Origin: Desmodesmus armatus
Lineage: Eukaryota > Chlorophyta > Chlorophyceae > Sphaeropleales > Scenedesmaceae
Direction of reading: 5' to 3'
Assembly: GCA_007449985.2 (NCBI GenBank)
Contig: VIIQ02000703.1
Coordinates: forward strand, 496,001-560,000
Length of the DNA: 64,000 bases
This document shows, one piece after another, positions 11,501-21,098 of this stretch. The notes under the pieces were generated by a model. The model had not been told where the DNA came from. It worked only from the letters and a program-made list of their open reading frames with translations, and did not search any database. The position numbers and the translations under genes are program-made. The first letter of the stretch is position 1. Every line of letters begins with the position of its first letter.

Positions 11501-12389
11501 AGAGTCAAGGTGCTGCCGCTGCTGTTCAAGCACAAGACCTGTAAAGCCCATGCTGTTCAGAGCGGCCCATACCCACCGTGACACTTGCTTGATGCCTGTG
11601 GCACACTGCAAAGGCGTCACTGACATATATGTCACCCAGTGATGCCAGCTGCTGTGCAAAACGGGGGTCGTTGTCGACTTCGCCAGCGTGAAACCGCAGG
11701 TTCTCAAGCAGGCATGCCTGGGTGGCGCGTGTTGCGTGTGCAGAGACACCAGAGTTGAAGCAGGGCAGACATGGCGGGAGAGGTGTCAGTGTGGATGCAG
11801 CAGCTGCAAGACGCCTTTGAGTAACAGTGTGCACAGGGTACAGCAAGCAGTGCTGGGGGACGTTGCTCCATGGCTCACAATTGCCTGGGTGATTGAAGCA
11901 AAGCTGCACAGAATCCATGCTGGGGTTTTGCACAGTGATGTTTGTCAGCCTTCTTGCAGCTCGCTATGATGTTATCTACGCAAGCACACACCTGTCCTGG
12001 CTGCAAGGCATCCACTGCTTGAACTGCAGCTGGCCCCACACAGTCTGCTGCCAGGCCTGTGAAGACATCTGCACCCAACTGCGCCTTCAAAAACCCTGCC
12101 ACAGGGGCCAAACTGAACTCCTCTCGCATAGCATCTGGGCTCTGCGTGGCGAAATCTGGCCTGCCTAAGTGGCTGCACAACACTATGCGAGCACCCTTTG
12201 ACAGCAGCAGCTGGAGCGTGGCCAGGATGCTGGTGATTTTGGTGGCATCTGCAACCTGGTGGTCTGCTGTAAGAGGGACATTCACGTCAACACGATAAAG
12301 CACACGCTTGTTGTGCAAGTCAGCATGGCTGAGGTCTGTGGAACTGGCCAACAGGCTGGACACACAACTGCTGTGTCCTCTTGGCCCAT
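8579..12389 (-). CDS. PGK: Phosphoglycerate kinase, copy 1 (probably damaged)
   Basis: Seven exons correspond to the intact copy: 12389-11992, 11717-11573, 11045-10966, 10520-10349, 9806-9647, 9499-9311 and 8805-8579 (TGA). PGK converts 1,3-bisphosphoglycerate and ADP to 3-phosphoglycerate and ATP in the cytosol. Visible PGK motifs are [45 protein letters not shown] split over exons 6/7, and [11 protein letters not shown]. Two lesions separate it from copy 2. A 4-base deletion just after the conserved ATG puts that ATG out of frame, and no other ATG lies upstream in frame. Exon 3 is 80 rather than 79 bases, which shifts frame unless exon 2 uses the alternative donor at ACG|GTGGGT. Partial extra copies of exon 4 (about 10211-10300) and exon 5 (about 9957-9990, containing a TAG) lie in the introns. 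It is probably a pseudogene or needs an alternative start. Confidence 0.8.
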
Positions 12390-12618
12390 GTTGATCGCGG
12401 GCTTGATTGTGACTGAGCGTGAAGATGTGCTCGAAAGGTCGTCCGACCTGAGCAAAAGCTCCAGTGGTTCTCCTTGTCAAATTTTATGCGGATTACGTAA
12501 GATTCCCATTCCGAGAGTGCATTCGGCGAATTATTCCCCACGTGCAGTGCAGGACACAATTCCTTGAGATCGTTCGTGTCCCACACCATCAAATCCAGAC
12601 AACACAACAACCCATGCC
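12390..12618. promoter_or_regulatory. Shared divergent promoter of PGK and arsJ, copy 1
   Basis: These 229 bases separate the PGK start on the minus strand from the arsJ start on the plus strand, so the two genes are probably transcribed divergently from a shared region. Two palindromes are conserved with the copy-2 promoter: AGGTCGTCCGACCT at 12436-12449 (6-bp arms, 2-bp spacer) and TTACGTAA at 12493-12500, a site shape typical of bZIP factors. The role of either is inference. Confidence 0.6.
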
Positions 12619-15600
12619 ATGAGTTCCAGCGCCATCTTATGTTGCAGTGCGCAGCAAACCCCCAGTGGACAGCTGCGGTGCCGCTTTCCTGGATCCGGAG
12701 ATGTCCCAGCAACCCTTAGTGGGGACGGCACCACCATCAGCTGCTGTCCGCCAGTTCAGGTGGGGATTCCAGCAACTACAGCAGCAGCAGCAGCAGCAGC
12801 AGCTGCAGCTGCAGCTGCAGTTGAAGCCATTTCGTTGGTCGCCAGAGCTCATAATGTCAGACAGAGCAGAAAAGTGCACAAAGCTTCACAGTGTACATCG
12901 AATGTGCAGCAGCCACTCAATCTACCAGACAGGGCAACAAGTGAAACAGCCAGTGCTGGCCGGAGCTGATGTGCCACTGCCCTGTTGGCCTTTGGCCTGT
13001 GCAGGTTGACTTGGAGGCATCTTCGTATGCAGTACTCGACTACACAGTCCTAGACGAACAGGACAACCTTATCTATAGGTCAGACCTCAACAGCAGCGAG
13101 CCATGCAAGCCCAGGTGCGTCAATCAAACAGCAGCGCTCTGCATCAGCTCCTTGCAGCCAGTTGCTGAAATTTTCCTCATCATCCATGCCAATAAATGCA
13201 GCAGTTTTGGTGTCAATTGAAGTCAGTCAACACACTTATCACGATATCACTGACAAGAAGATGGGGAGATTCCAGAACCCCCACAGCAGCCCAGAACCCC
13301 CACAGCAGCCCAGGCCCCGCTCGTGGCAGGTTTGAAGTATTAGGGTTCAACCTAAGGTGTGGCACCTGTGTTGAATGTGGGAGTGGACTAGCAGCTGTGT
13401 CCCCCCCCCCCCCCTCTACGGTTGCCCGAGCATGCCCAAGCATAGTCACGCTTGCTTGTCGTATTGACTGTCGCAGGTGCTGCGATGGTGGGAGCGGAGC
13501 AGCAGCCAGCGACTGCAAGCGAACTGTTAGCAGCTGCCAGCAGGGTTCATCAGCAGCCCCCCTCATGTCTGCCGGCATGGCGTGCAGCGGCGGCGGTGAC
13601 AGCAGCGGTGGCAGCAGCGGTGACACTGGCAGCTGTGGTGCTGCCAAGGGCATTGCTGCTACTGCTGTTGCTGCCAAAGAAGCTGACTTCGGACGGCGCG
13701 CAGATGAGACCCGTAAGGAGTGAGTGCCTGCGCTGAGCTTGGTGTTCTAGGCCTTGCAGCTGCAGTAGACAGCACCACGGCGCGCAGCGAATGGCTTGAA
13801 CAGGGGAAGGCCGCAGCTGCCTGTTCAGAGTGCTCCCACCTGCCACCGACTTGGTGCGCTGCAGCCCTGCTTGCTTGCCAGGCTCCAACAGGGTCGTGCT
13901 GCTGCTCTTCCCCAGCTGCCAGATTGTTGCACACCATATGATATCGTGTCCCATCAGCCCTGCTAGCTTTCTATGGGGTGTAAGCGCTTTCGATGCACAT
14001 GTCACAGCAGTGACAGTAATGCACAGCGGAATGGGCAGCAGTGCGGCATGTAAAACTCCTGAAGGTCAGGGTGTAAACCACCGCAAATTCAAGTTTTGAG
14101 CCTTGGCATTGCAGGGTGGCCACTTGGTTGTGGCAAGCTTTATTTTGTAGGTTTGGATTGGTTCAGCTTGCTGCAGCTGTGGTTTGATCTGTCCGTATTG
14201 CAGCTGTGGTCAGGTCTGATCAGGCTGTGCTGTTTGCTGTCTCATCAGTCTGTGCTGTTTGCTGCTGCCGGTTGTTTGCGTGGCAGGTACTTGAAGCGAG
14301 AGTACTCTGCTTTGAAGCCCTTCGTGATCATCAGCCTCAGCTACCTGCTGTTCACAACAACGGATGGGGCAGTCAGGTAAGCAACGGCATCTGTATGGCT
14401 GAGATTGGGTGCAGCACCACTTACTATGCATGGCTGCTGGTGACGCCGCTGAGCTGGCAGCCACAAACAGTGTGGTTTGTTTCGCTGCACGTTTTGTATG
14501 TGGCATGATGTCGAGACTCAGTGTTTGTTCTGACACATGACCTGCACACATCAAATGCATATGTGTGCGTGTGTGAAGCTGCATGTATGCGTTGGCAGCT
14601 CTGCAGGATAGCCGTTATGCATAGCCTATGTCCTCAGGTGTGTATGCTGTGTGCTGTGGTGTGCTGTGCTGTGCTGTGCTGTGCCGTGCCATGTGTGTGT
14701 GCAGGATGATCGTACTGCTGCATGCGTACCGCCTGGGATTCACGGCCTGGCAGGTGTCTATCATGTTCACCCTGTATGAGCTGGCGGGGGTGGTGACTAA
14801 CCTCCTGGCCGGGCTCATGGGGGCCAAGTGGGGCATAAAATGGACGCTGCTTTCAGGTGGGGTGCGCTGGCACAGGGTGCAATTTGGAACAAACCGGTGT
14901 TGCTGCGGTTTGGGTACTGTTGTTTGCAGTTCCCCAGGCATGTTTCGTTGTGAGACGTCCAGTTGACCCTGCATCACAGGGTTGACGGTTAAAGGAAATT
15001 TTAGGTTGAGCCTGCCTTACGCTACCATCGTGATGCTTCACCCGTTCATGCAGGCCTTTCCCTTCAGCTGGCAGGGCTGGGCATGCTATTTGGTTGGCAG
15101 GAGTCCTGGGCTGAGAACGGCCAGGTGGCAACGGCAATTGCGTTCGTAACAGCGGCACAGATGCTGTGTGGAGTGGCCAAGGACTTGACTAAGCTGGGCG
15201 GCAAGACAGTCACCAAGCTTGTCACACCAGATGAAAAGGAGGTGTGCTGGGAGGGAGGGGGGAGGGAAGAGCGTAATAGGCGTGTGCGCTGGGACTCAGA
15301 ACAAGGCTCCAGGGTGCAGTTGTTTGGCAGAACTTGGCTACACAGGTGCAGTTGTGCTGGTGCTGGACCAACAGCGCAAGAACAGTTGCACCCGGTCAAA
15401 CTTTCAAGCTGTCCTGCAGCTGCATCAGTGCCACCTCTATGCCCCTGTCGCTGCCTTTATGCCCTGCTCGCTAGCAACAATTACGTAATCCACTCACTGT
15501 TACTATTACTCATTGTCACCATCATCACTGTCCTTCAATGTTGCTGTGTCCCTCAAAGCCGCCTGTTCAAGGTCGTTCCCATCATTGGCTGTTGCTGTCA

Positions 15601-18156
15601 CTCACTGTCACCGTCACTCATCAGAACTGTTGTTTATTGTTGCTGTGTCCCTCAGAGCCGCCTGTTCAAGGTCGTGTCCTTCATCACCGGCTTCAAGAAC
15701 AGCATGAAGGGTGTGGGCTACTTCATAGGGGCAGCGTCCCTCATGGTGCACTACTACTTTGCACTCGGCATCCTGGTGCTGCTCATACTGGCAGCAATGC
15801 CCTGGGCCATCGTGGGCCTGAGCAATCAGCTGGGAAGGTGTGCTCCTGTTGCTGCTACACACATCTTGTGTTCTTATGATACATCCTGACTGTCCTGGAC
15901 TTGATCGAGGTGGTTATAGCCCATGTGTTCATACAGCTACGGCTTGCTGCGCGCTGTGTCGTCATTTTGTTTGCCAAATTAAATGGGTGCGTACATGCAC
16001 GCTCAGCCAAACAGATGGTTTGAGGCAGCTTCCTGGTCACATTGGCTTATCGTCCATATGGCAGCCATGTATGTCTCTGCGCACAGTGGCTGCAGGAACC
16101 AATTCGAGCATGGTGTCCAAGGTGTAGTATGCTGCGCCACCTGACGGTTGATCTGTTTTGTTTCCTGCAGGGCGCGCAAGGAGAACATACAGCTGTCCAC
16201 ACTGTTCAAGCAGCGTTACAACGTGAATGTGCTCAGTGCAGCAAGGTTCTTCCTGTTTGGCAGGTACGCGGCAATATCAGGATGCGTCAGGCTGCTGCAA
16301 TGTGCCGTGCTGTTGATGCGGAGTGCTGTCAGCTGTCCTGCTGGGTGTGCCGTGACTGTGACCTAAATAACTGATGAATTGGGTAGGCGCAAAGGGTGTC
16401 CATATGCGTCATTGAGACCTTGACACACATGCACACTCAGCCTCATTTTTTGCGCCAGGTTCGGATAGCCTGGATACTTACTTGCTTACCGTGTGCTGTA
16501 ACACTGCAGCCGTGACATGTGGTTTGAGGTGCCCTTGCCCTTCTTCCTGCGCGACTCCGTTTACGGCCTGGGCTGGGAGAGGGTTGCTGTTGGAGCCATG
16601 CTCGCGGTGAGGATTGCCGCATAACATCAGCACCATACACGTGCTGTCAACCTGCCACTTGGCTTGTGTACTTGCGCATCAAGTGCTTGTGTGCATGTAT
16701 CGTTGTGATGCATGCATTGTTGGCTGTCCCTGGACAGCTTGGGTCTGAAATTACCCGTGTAGAACATCACCCACTGCTCTGCTGGGGGGGGGGGGGAGCA
16801 CGCCTTCTGTCCTCAGGTAGTGCCGTCACAGCTTTCTGCAAGTGGTGTCGCGCCTTTCAACAATGCACATGCTGTATCCTGCTGGTGCTGCTGTGCAGGG
16901 CTTCATCATCCTGTATGGTCAGATACAGAGCTGGACACCCCAACTGGTGCTGCAACCTCTCAAACAGAGCCCAGCCAACAAGTGAGAATGCACTGGAGTG
17001 GTGGTTGGGGTAGCAACCATGGCTGCAGGGGCTGTCAGTGTACTGGGCAGCAGCTGTAGCAGTGCTGTTCTTAGCTAGCCTGTCGGCACTTGCTACAGGG
17101 CCTGTGAACCTGCTTGCACAGCACAGTGTGTGGAGCTGCAAGCATCCGTCAGCAACCTGAACCTCCATGCAACCGCAAGCAGGCTTCAAAACCGGTACTC
17201 TGACTGGCTGACTTCAGGATTTCAGAGACTTGCCAAGAGCTACTCTCACGATTGGGTACCTGACCAAGTTGCCTTCTGTTGTGACCGCTACCTTACCCTG
17301 TTGGGTGACAGCCTGCTGAGCTTGCCTATCTGACACTGCATGACTACCTGTTGTAGGTACGTTGAGCTGTTGTGGAATGGGCTGCTGGTGCTGGCGCCGA
17401 CATACCTGGCTATCATGCTGCTGGGCACTCCCATCTTCATCACACACCAGCTGCCAGCCATGACGGGGGTCCTGATTTCAGGCCTGCTGCTGTACTGCGT
17501 GCTGTTTGCGGTCAACTCCAGCGTGCACAGCTTCCTAATTGTCAAGTGAGCGGCATGGGTGCTTTTCTGGGCTTTGCTTTTGCAGTGTTGAGCCTGCATC
17601 TCAGAATGCTGCTTGCGCAACAGTGTTGATTTTATCCCAGTAACCCGCAGTATGACACTGCAGTCATGCGAGCAAGCAGGCACGTCTGGAGTTCAGGTCC
17701 ACTGATGCATACGTGCTACTTCAGTACCGGCTGCTACTTTTTGAAACTGTGCACACCTTCGCAACTGCGCTCCGCTACGTCACACAGGCTAAGCCTTGAA
17801 CCCCCTCTCTTGTGTTCTCATGTGCCCTTTCCGCCCTCCATCTGCCAACAAACCAACCCTTCCGTGTCCCGTGTTGCTGCTGCTGCTGTTGCTGCGCGTC
17901 CTGCAGGTATTCTGAGGGTGATAAGGTGGCAATGAACGTTGGGTTCTACTACATGGCCAATGCCATGGGGCGGCTGACCGGCACTCTGGTATCCGGGGCC
18001 CTGTACACGTATGCAGGCGCCAATGCGGTGTACGGCCTAGGCTGGTGCTTTGTGGCGTCTATCGCGTCTGCAGTTGCATCCACTGCGCTCACCACGCTGA
18101 TCAGGGATGATGCGGGGGGGCTCATGTGTGGTAGCAAGCTGACGCTGGTCAGATAG
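12619..18156 (+). CDS. arsJ: ArsJ-type organoarsenical efflux permease (MFS), copy 1
   Basis: Thirteen exons join in phase to 637 residues: 12619-12759, 13005-13114, 13477-13719, 14287-14376, 14705-14856, 15054-15241, 15656-15837, 16171-16263, 16510-16606, 16899-16981, 17099-17194, 17357-17545, 17907-18156 (TAG). The membrane part matches bacterial ArsJ block by block: LLFTTTDGAVR, YELAGVVTNLLAGLMGAK, CGVAKDLTKL, TGFKNSMKGVGYFIG, NVLSAARFFLFG, RDMWFEVPLPFFL, AVNSSVHSFLI, NVGFYYMANAMGRLTGTL. ArsJ exports 1-arseno-3-phosphoglycerate made by its partner GAPDH. Exons 1-3 add about 165 residues absent from bacterial ArsJ (about 400 residues), with 12 cysteines, and exon 11 adds a loop with C-x3-C-x3-C. 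No clear plastid transit peptide is seen. Exon 7 has a partial decoy copy at 15535-15580 whose acceptor AG is changed to AA. The function assignment rests on remembered family motifs; the exon model is supported by phase and by the second copy. Confidence 0.88.
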
Positions 18157-18170
18157 CCATGCGTGTGCGA

Positions 18171-18172
18171 TA

Positions 18173-18260
<88 letters not shown>
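18171..18260 (+). repeat. (GGCT)n tetranucleotide repeat after arsJ copy 1
   Basis: About 22 tandem GGCT units begin 15 bases after the arsJ stop and may lie in its 3' untranslated region. The second copy has only three units at 51342-51357. The repeat opens frames of repeating Gly-Trp-Leu-Ala that are artefacts. A (TAC)n run of about nine units follows at 18317-18345 and is absent from copy 2. Confidence 0.9.
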
Positions 18261-18315
18261 CAGGTGGCACTGCATGTGTGTGAGAAGTCATCATAGTATG
18301 CTTGGTGACGACCGA

Positions 18316-18347
<32 letters not shown>

Positions 18348-18360
18348 AACTGGGTCAGGG

Positions 18361-19761
18361 CCACGCCTGACCGCCCTTTCTGGAGCCAAACTAGGCTCAT
18401 AGGGCATAATCCACACACACGTGCCACATGGCCACACTCAAACAAAGGAAACACATTCACACCGCAAAGCCACACCACCACCAAAACAAGGCATTGACTC
18501 ACACTTCATCCAGATGCAACAGGTCCGCCGCATGGGCTAGCGCAGCCTCTACAATGGCTTCCTATACAATCCTATACAAGCGATACAATCCTCCTGACAG
18601 GCAGTTGATTACAATGGTTGTGTGTTCCTGTGTGGAGAAGCTGATGAGCTGATGAGCTGTAAGATACCTGGGTTGTAGGTGAAGGGTTGAGCTACGAACG
18701 GGGTGCTGTGGTGCAGTTTGTGATAAGCCATGGATGGTACGATGCACATCGCACGCTGACACGGTGACGTCTGTTGGGATGTGTAGTGCATGATGGGCCA
18801 TGTAAATGACTTGACGGTCTTTGCTTTTCATGGTGGTCATTTGCTCCTTCTGCAGCATGCTCCTCAACCAGCAGCAGGCCACATAGTGCCGCCAAGTGAC
18901 TCCCTGTGCACTGCTGCAAAGCCATAGCTTGGTCTTCAGGCAGAGGATACATGATCTTGACGCACATCCGTGTTTGCTGACAGGGATGATTGCAACAGAA
19001 GGGAAAGAAGGGAAAGCCCTGAGGCTGGCAAGCTTGTGCATGAGAGCCGGCAAGCACACTGCTGACGTCACCATGCATCTTTTCAAAGGTATCACCGCGT
19101 GTGCTGCTTGCGATATTTTCGCTTCACATCCTGAAGAAGCCCCCCCCCCCCCCCCCCCCCCCCCCAAGCTGGAACTTCCAGCCTGGAAGGGACTGGAAGT
19201 GGTGCTGAACCCACTGGGCCAGCCACCTCAGACCTCAGTGCTCCAGCATAGCACCAAACTTACTGCAAAGGATGTAGTCAATAGATAAGCGCAAGATTTT
19301 CTCATAGTATGCCGAAGGTCACACAAAATCGGGCCCAAAGGTAACACAAACAACGTCACTACAACTGCCATCCTCCTGGACGAAGCTCTCCTTGGTTGGT
19401 GGTTGCTCCCGCACGAAACCGCAATGACAATCTTCTCGTCGCTTTTGAGCGCTCCAACGACCGTGTAGCTGACATCGCATTTCAGACAAGTTCCGAAAGG
19501 TTCCTTCTGTTGCAGAGATTGCGCCACAGACATGCGGGCTGTACATGCTGTTCTGTGAGTCCCGCTGTCTTCTTTGTTGCAAAGCTCTCGTCCCTCCTCT
19601 GATGGATTAAGTTGTTGTCCAGATGTTCAACCATTTCGGAACTTGATGTCGGCGCCCGCGATGCCGTGTTGCTGCTCCTCACCTGCTTCAATGTCATCTT
19701 GTGTACCTCTGGTAACCCTTTCTCTGTACTGCGCTGCCTGTACAGGCTAACCTTGCTTGTG
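18361..19761. other. Spacer between arsJ and unknown gene, copy 1, with repeat family
   Basis: No gene is supported. Bases 18880-19200 belong to a sequence family also present at 51760-52040 and, more diverged, at 62150-62350 and 62880-62960 (marker AAGCCATAGCTTGGTCTT). A run of 25 C lies at 19141-19165. Bases 19310-19760 are about 90% like 52430-52890 and probably contain the promoter and leader of the unknown gene. Open frames here are not conserved between copies. Confidence 0.5.
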
Positions 19762-20229
19762 ATGGCAGGTTGGCAGCAACGAGCTGCAGCACGCATCGTT
19801 GCTGAAGCACCACCTGATATGGCGACCGAACCAATTTTGGATGTGACTGCTGCACAAGCAGTGCAGGCTGTTGATCCGCAGCTGGCAGTGGCTGACCCAG
19901 CAGTGCCAGCTACTGTTGATCCACAGCTGATCACCACCGCGCCTGCCTACCAAGAGGTGCTGCCAGTCGCACCAGGGCTAGCAGTCATGCCTGCAGCGCA
20001 GCTGGACGGTGATACATCGGTGAATGTGCCGCTCCCACTTGAATTGCAGCTGCCACCTGGATCGACACCGCCACTAATGGCAGTTGTAGCAAACACAGGC
20101 CCTTCTTACTACTGTGGGGGCACGGCTGCTTGTGTGCCAATTACAACGCCCTCTGCGGTGGCTTGCGCTTTGGGTGCTGCTATGAAGTGTTCAGGTTGGA
20201 ACAAGAACTGGGTGGCAGCAGATTTCTTG
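19762..20229 (+). CDS. Unknown Pro/Ala/Val-rich protein, copy 1 (first exon, then degenerate)
   Basis: An ATG at 19762 opens a frame of 156 codons that ends at a strong donor (TT|GTAAGTGG) after 20229. The product has low-complexity Asp-Pro-Gln-Leu and Ala-Pro repeats (VDPQLAVADPAV, then VDPQLITTAPAY) and a Cys-containing tail (YYCGGTAACV; MKCSGWNKNW). Copy 2 at 52894 shares the repeats, but its start and tail are in different frames, so one copy has shifted. Downstream, 20505-20590 resembles a later piece of copy 2 (53640-53700) in degenerate form, and the gene then runs into the GAPDH 3' flank. Copy 1 is therefore likely truncated. No family is recognised. Confidence 0.5.
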
Positions 20230-20784
20230 TAAGTGGTTGCGTGCTTGTCATGCGTCTAGACTTTGCTGCATTCCTATTGGTGGTGGTACCGCGTGGCAGC
20301 TGATTTTTGCTGGCAGCAACCATGACAACAATATACTTTGCTCACCACCTGAGAGGCGTTTGGGGTCCAGCAGTCACGGTTGATGCTCTCTGCGTGTGTA
20401 TTGCATGGACTGCAGCAAGCTGTCACCCATAATCGTGCTTGCAAGACCACGGGTCGCCTTGCTCACCTGCAGGCTGGCTGCTGTCAAATCTTGTCTTTGT
20501 TGTCACCTGACATCTGCAGGAAGTCATGCTGGGGTGATGCCGGTTACACATGTGACCACATCAAAAACTCGGGTATGGTATGCCACCGTTGACAGCAGTG
20601 GCTTGTTGCATACTGTCCCTTCTCACTCAACTGCTGGACAGCAACAACGGCAGCAATACCGTGTACACACCATTACTGCTACAGCCACTTGCAGCCTGCC
20701 AGGTAGGTTCCCCGTAGCAGGGCACTGCAATTCCTCCTGCACCGCTCTGACGCTGCTTGCAAACACACATCTTCTGCACATCCA

Positions 20785-21075
20785 TAGCACCACTTCAGTG
20801 CTGCTCGTCTCCCGCGCTGGGCAAGACACACTCCCTTCAACCAAGCTGCACTGCTCAATAACAGCAGGCAGGCAAGACAAATATCCTGCATCACTCCAGT
20901 GCTGCTCGTCTGGCGCGCTGGGCATGGAAAACTCCGTTCAACCAAGCTAAATGGCTCAGAAACAGCAGCCAGCAAACAGACATATTTTGCACCACTCCAG
21001 TCCTGCTCACTGCCCGGTCCGGCAGGGACTCAGGCAAGCTGTATTGCTGAAACAGCCAGCAAAAAGGAGTCTCAG
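20785..21075. repeat. Three tandem ~101-bp units beside the GAPDH 3' end
   Basis: Units anchored at GCTGCTCGTCT (20800, 20901) and CCTGCTCACTG (21002) repeat at about 101-bp spacing. They contain CAACCAAGCT and AACAGCAGNCAGCAA segments. They lie just past the GAPDH stop codon on its transcript side, possibly in the 3' untranslated region. Confidence 0.7.
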
Positions 21076-21098
21076 CATGTGTGCAGTTCACCAGCTGC

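Noticed and set aside
12619..18156. Generic sugar or drug MFS transporter
   Set aside because: At least eight ArsJ-specific blocks occur in order, including the TTDGA, VAKDL, KGVG and VGFYYMANA regions.
18163..18348. Open frame of repeating Gly-Trp-Leu-Ala across the GGCT repeat
   Set aside because: It is a product of the tetranucleotide repeat in all frames, and the second copy lacks it.
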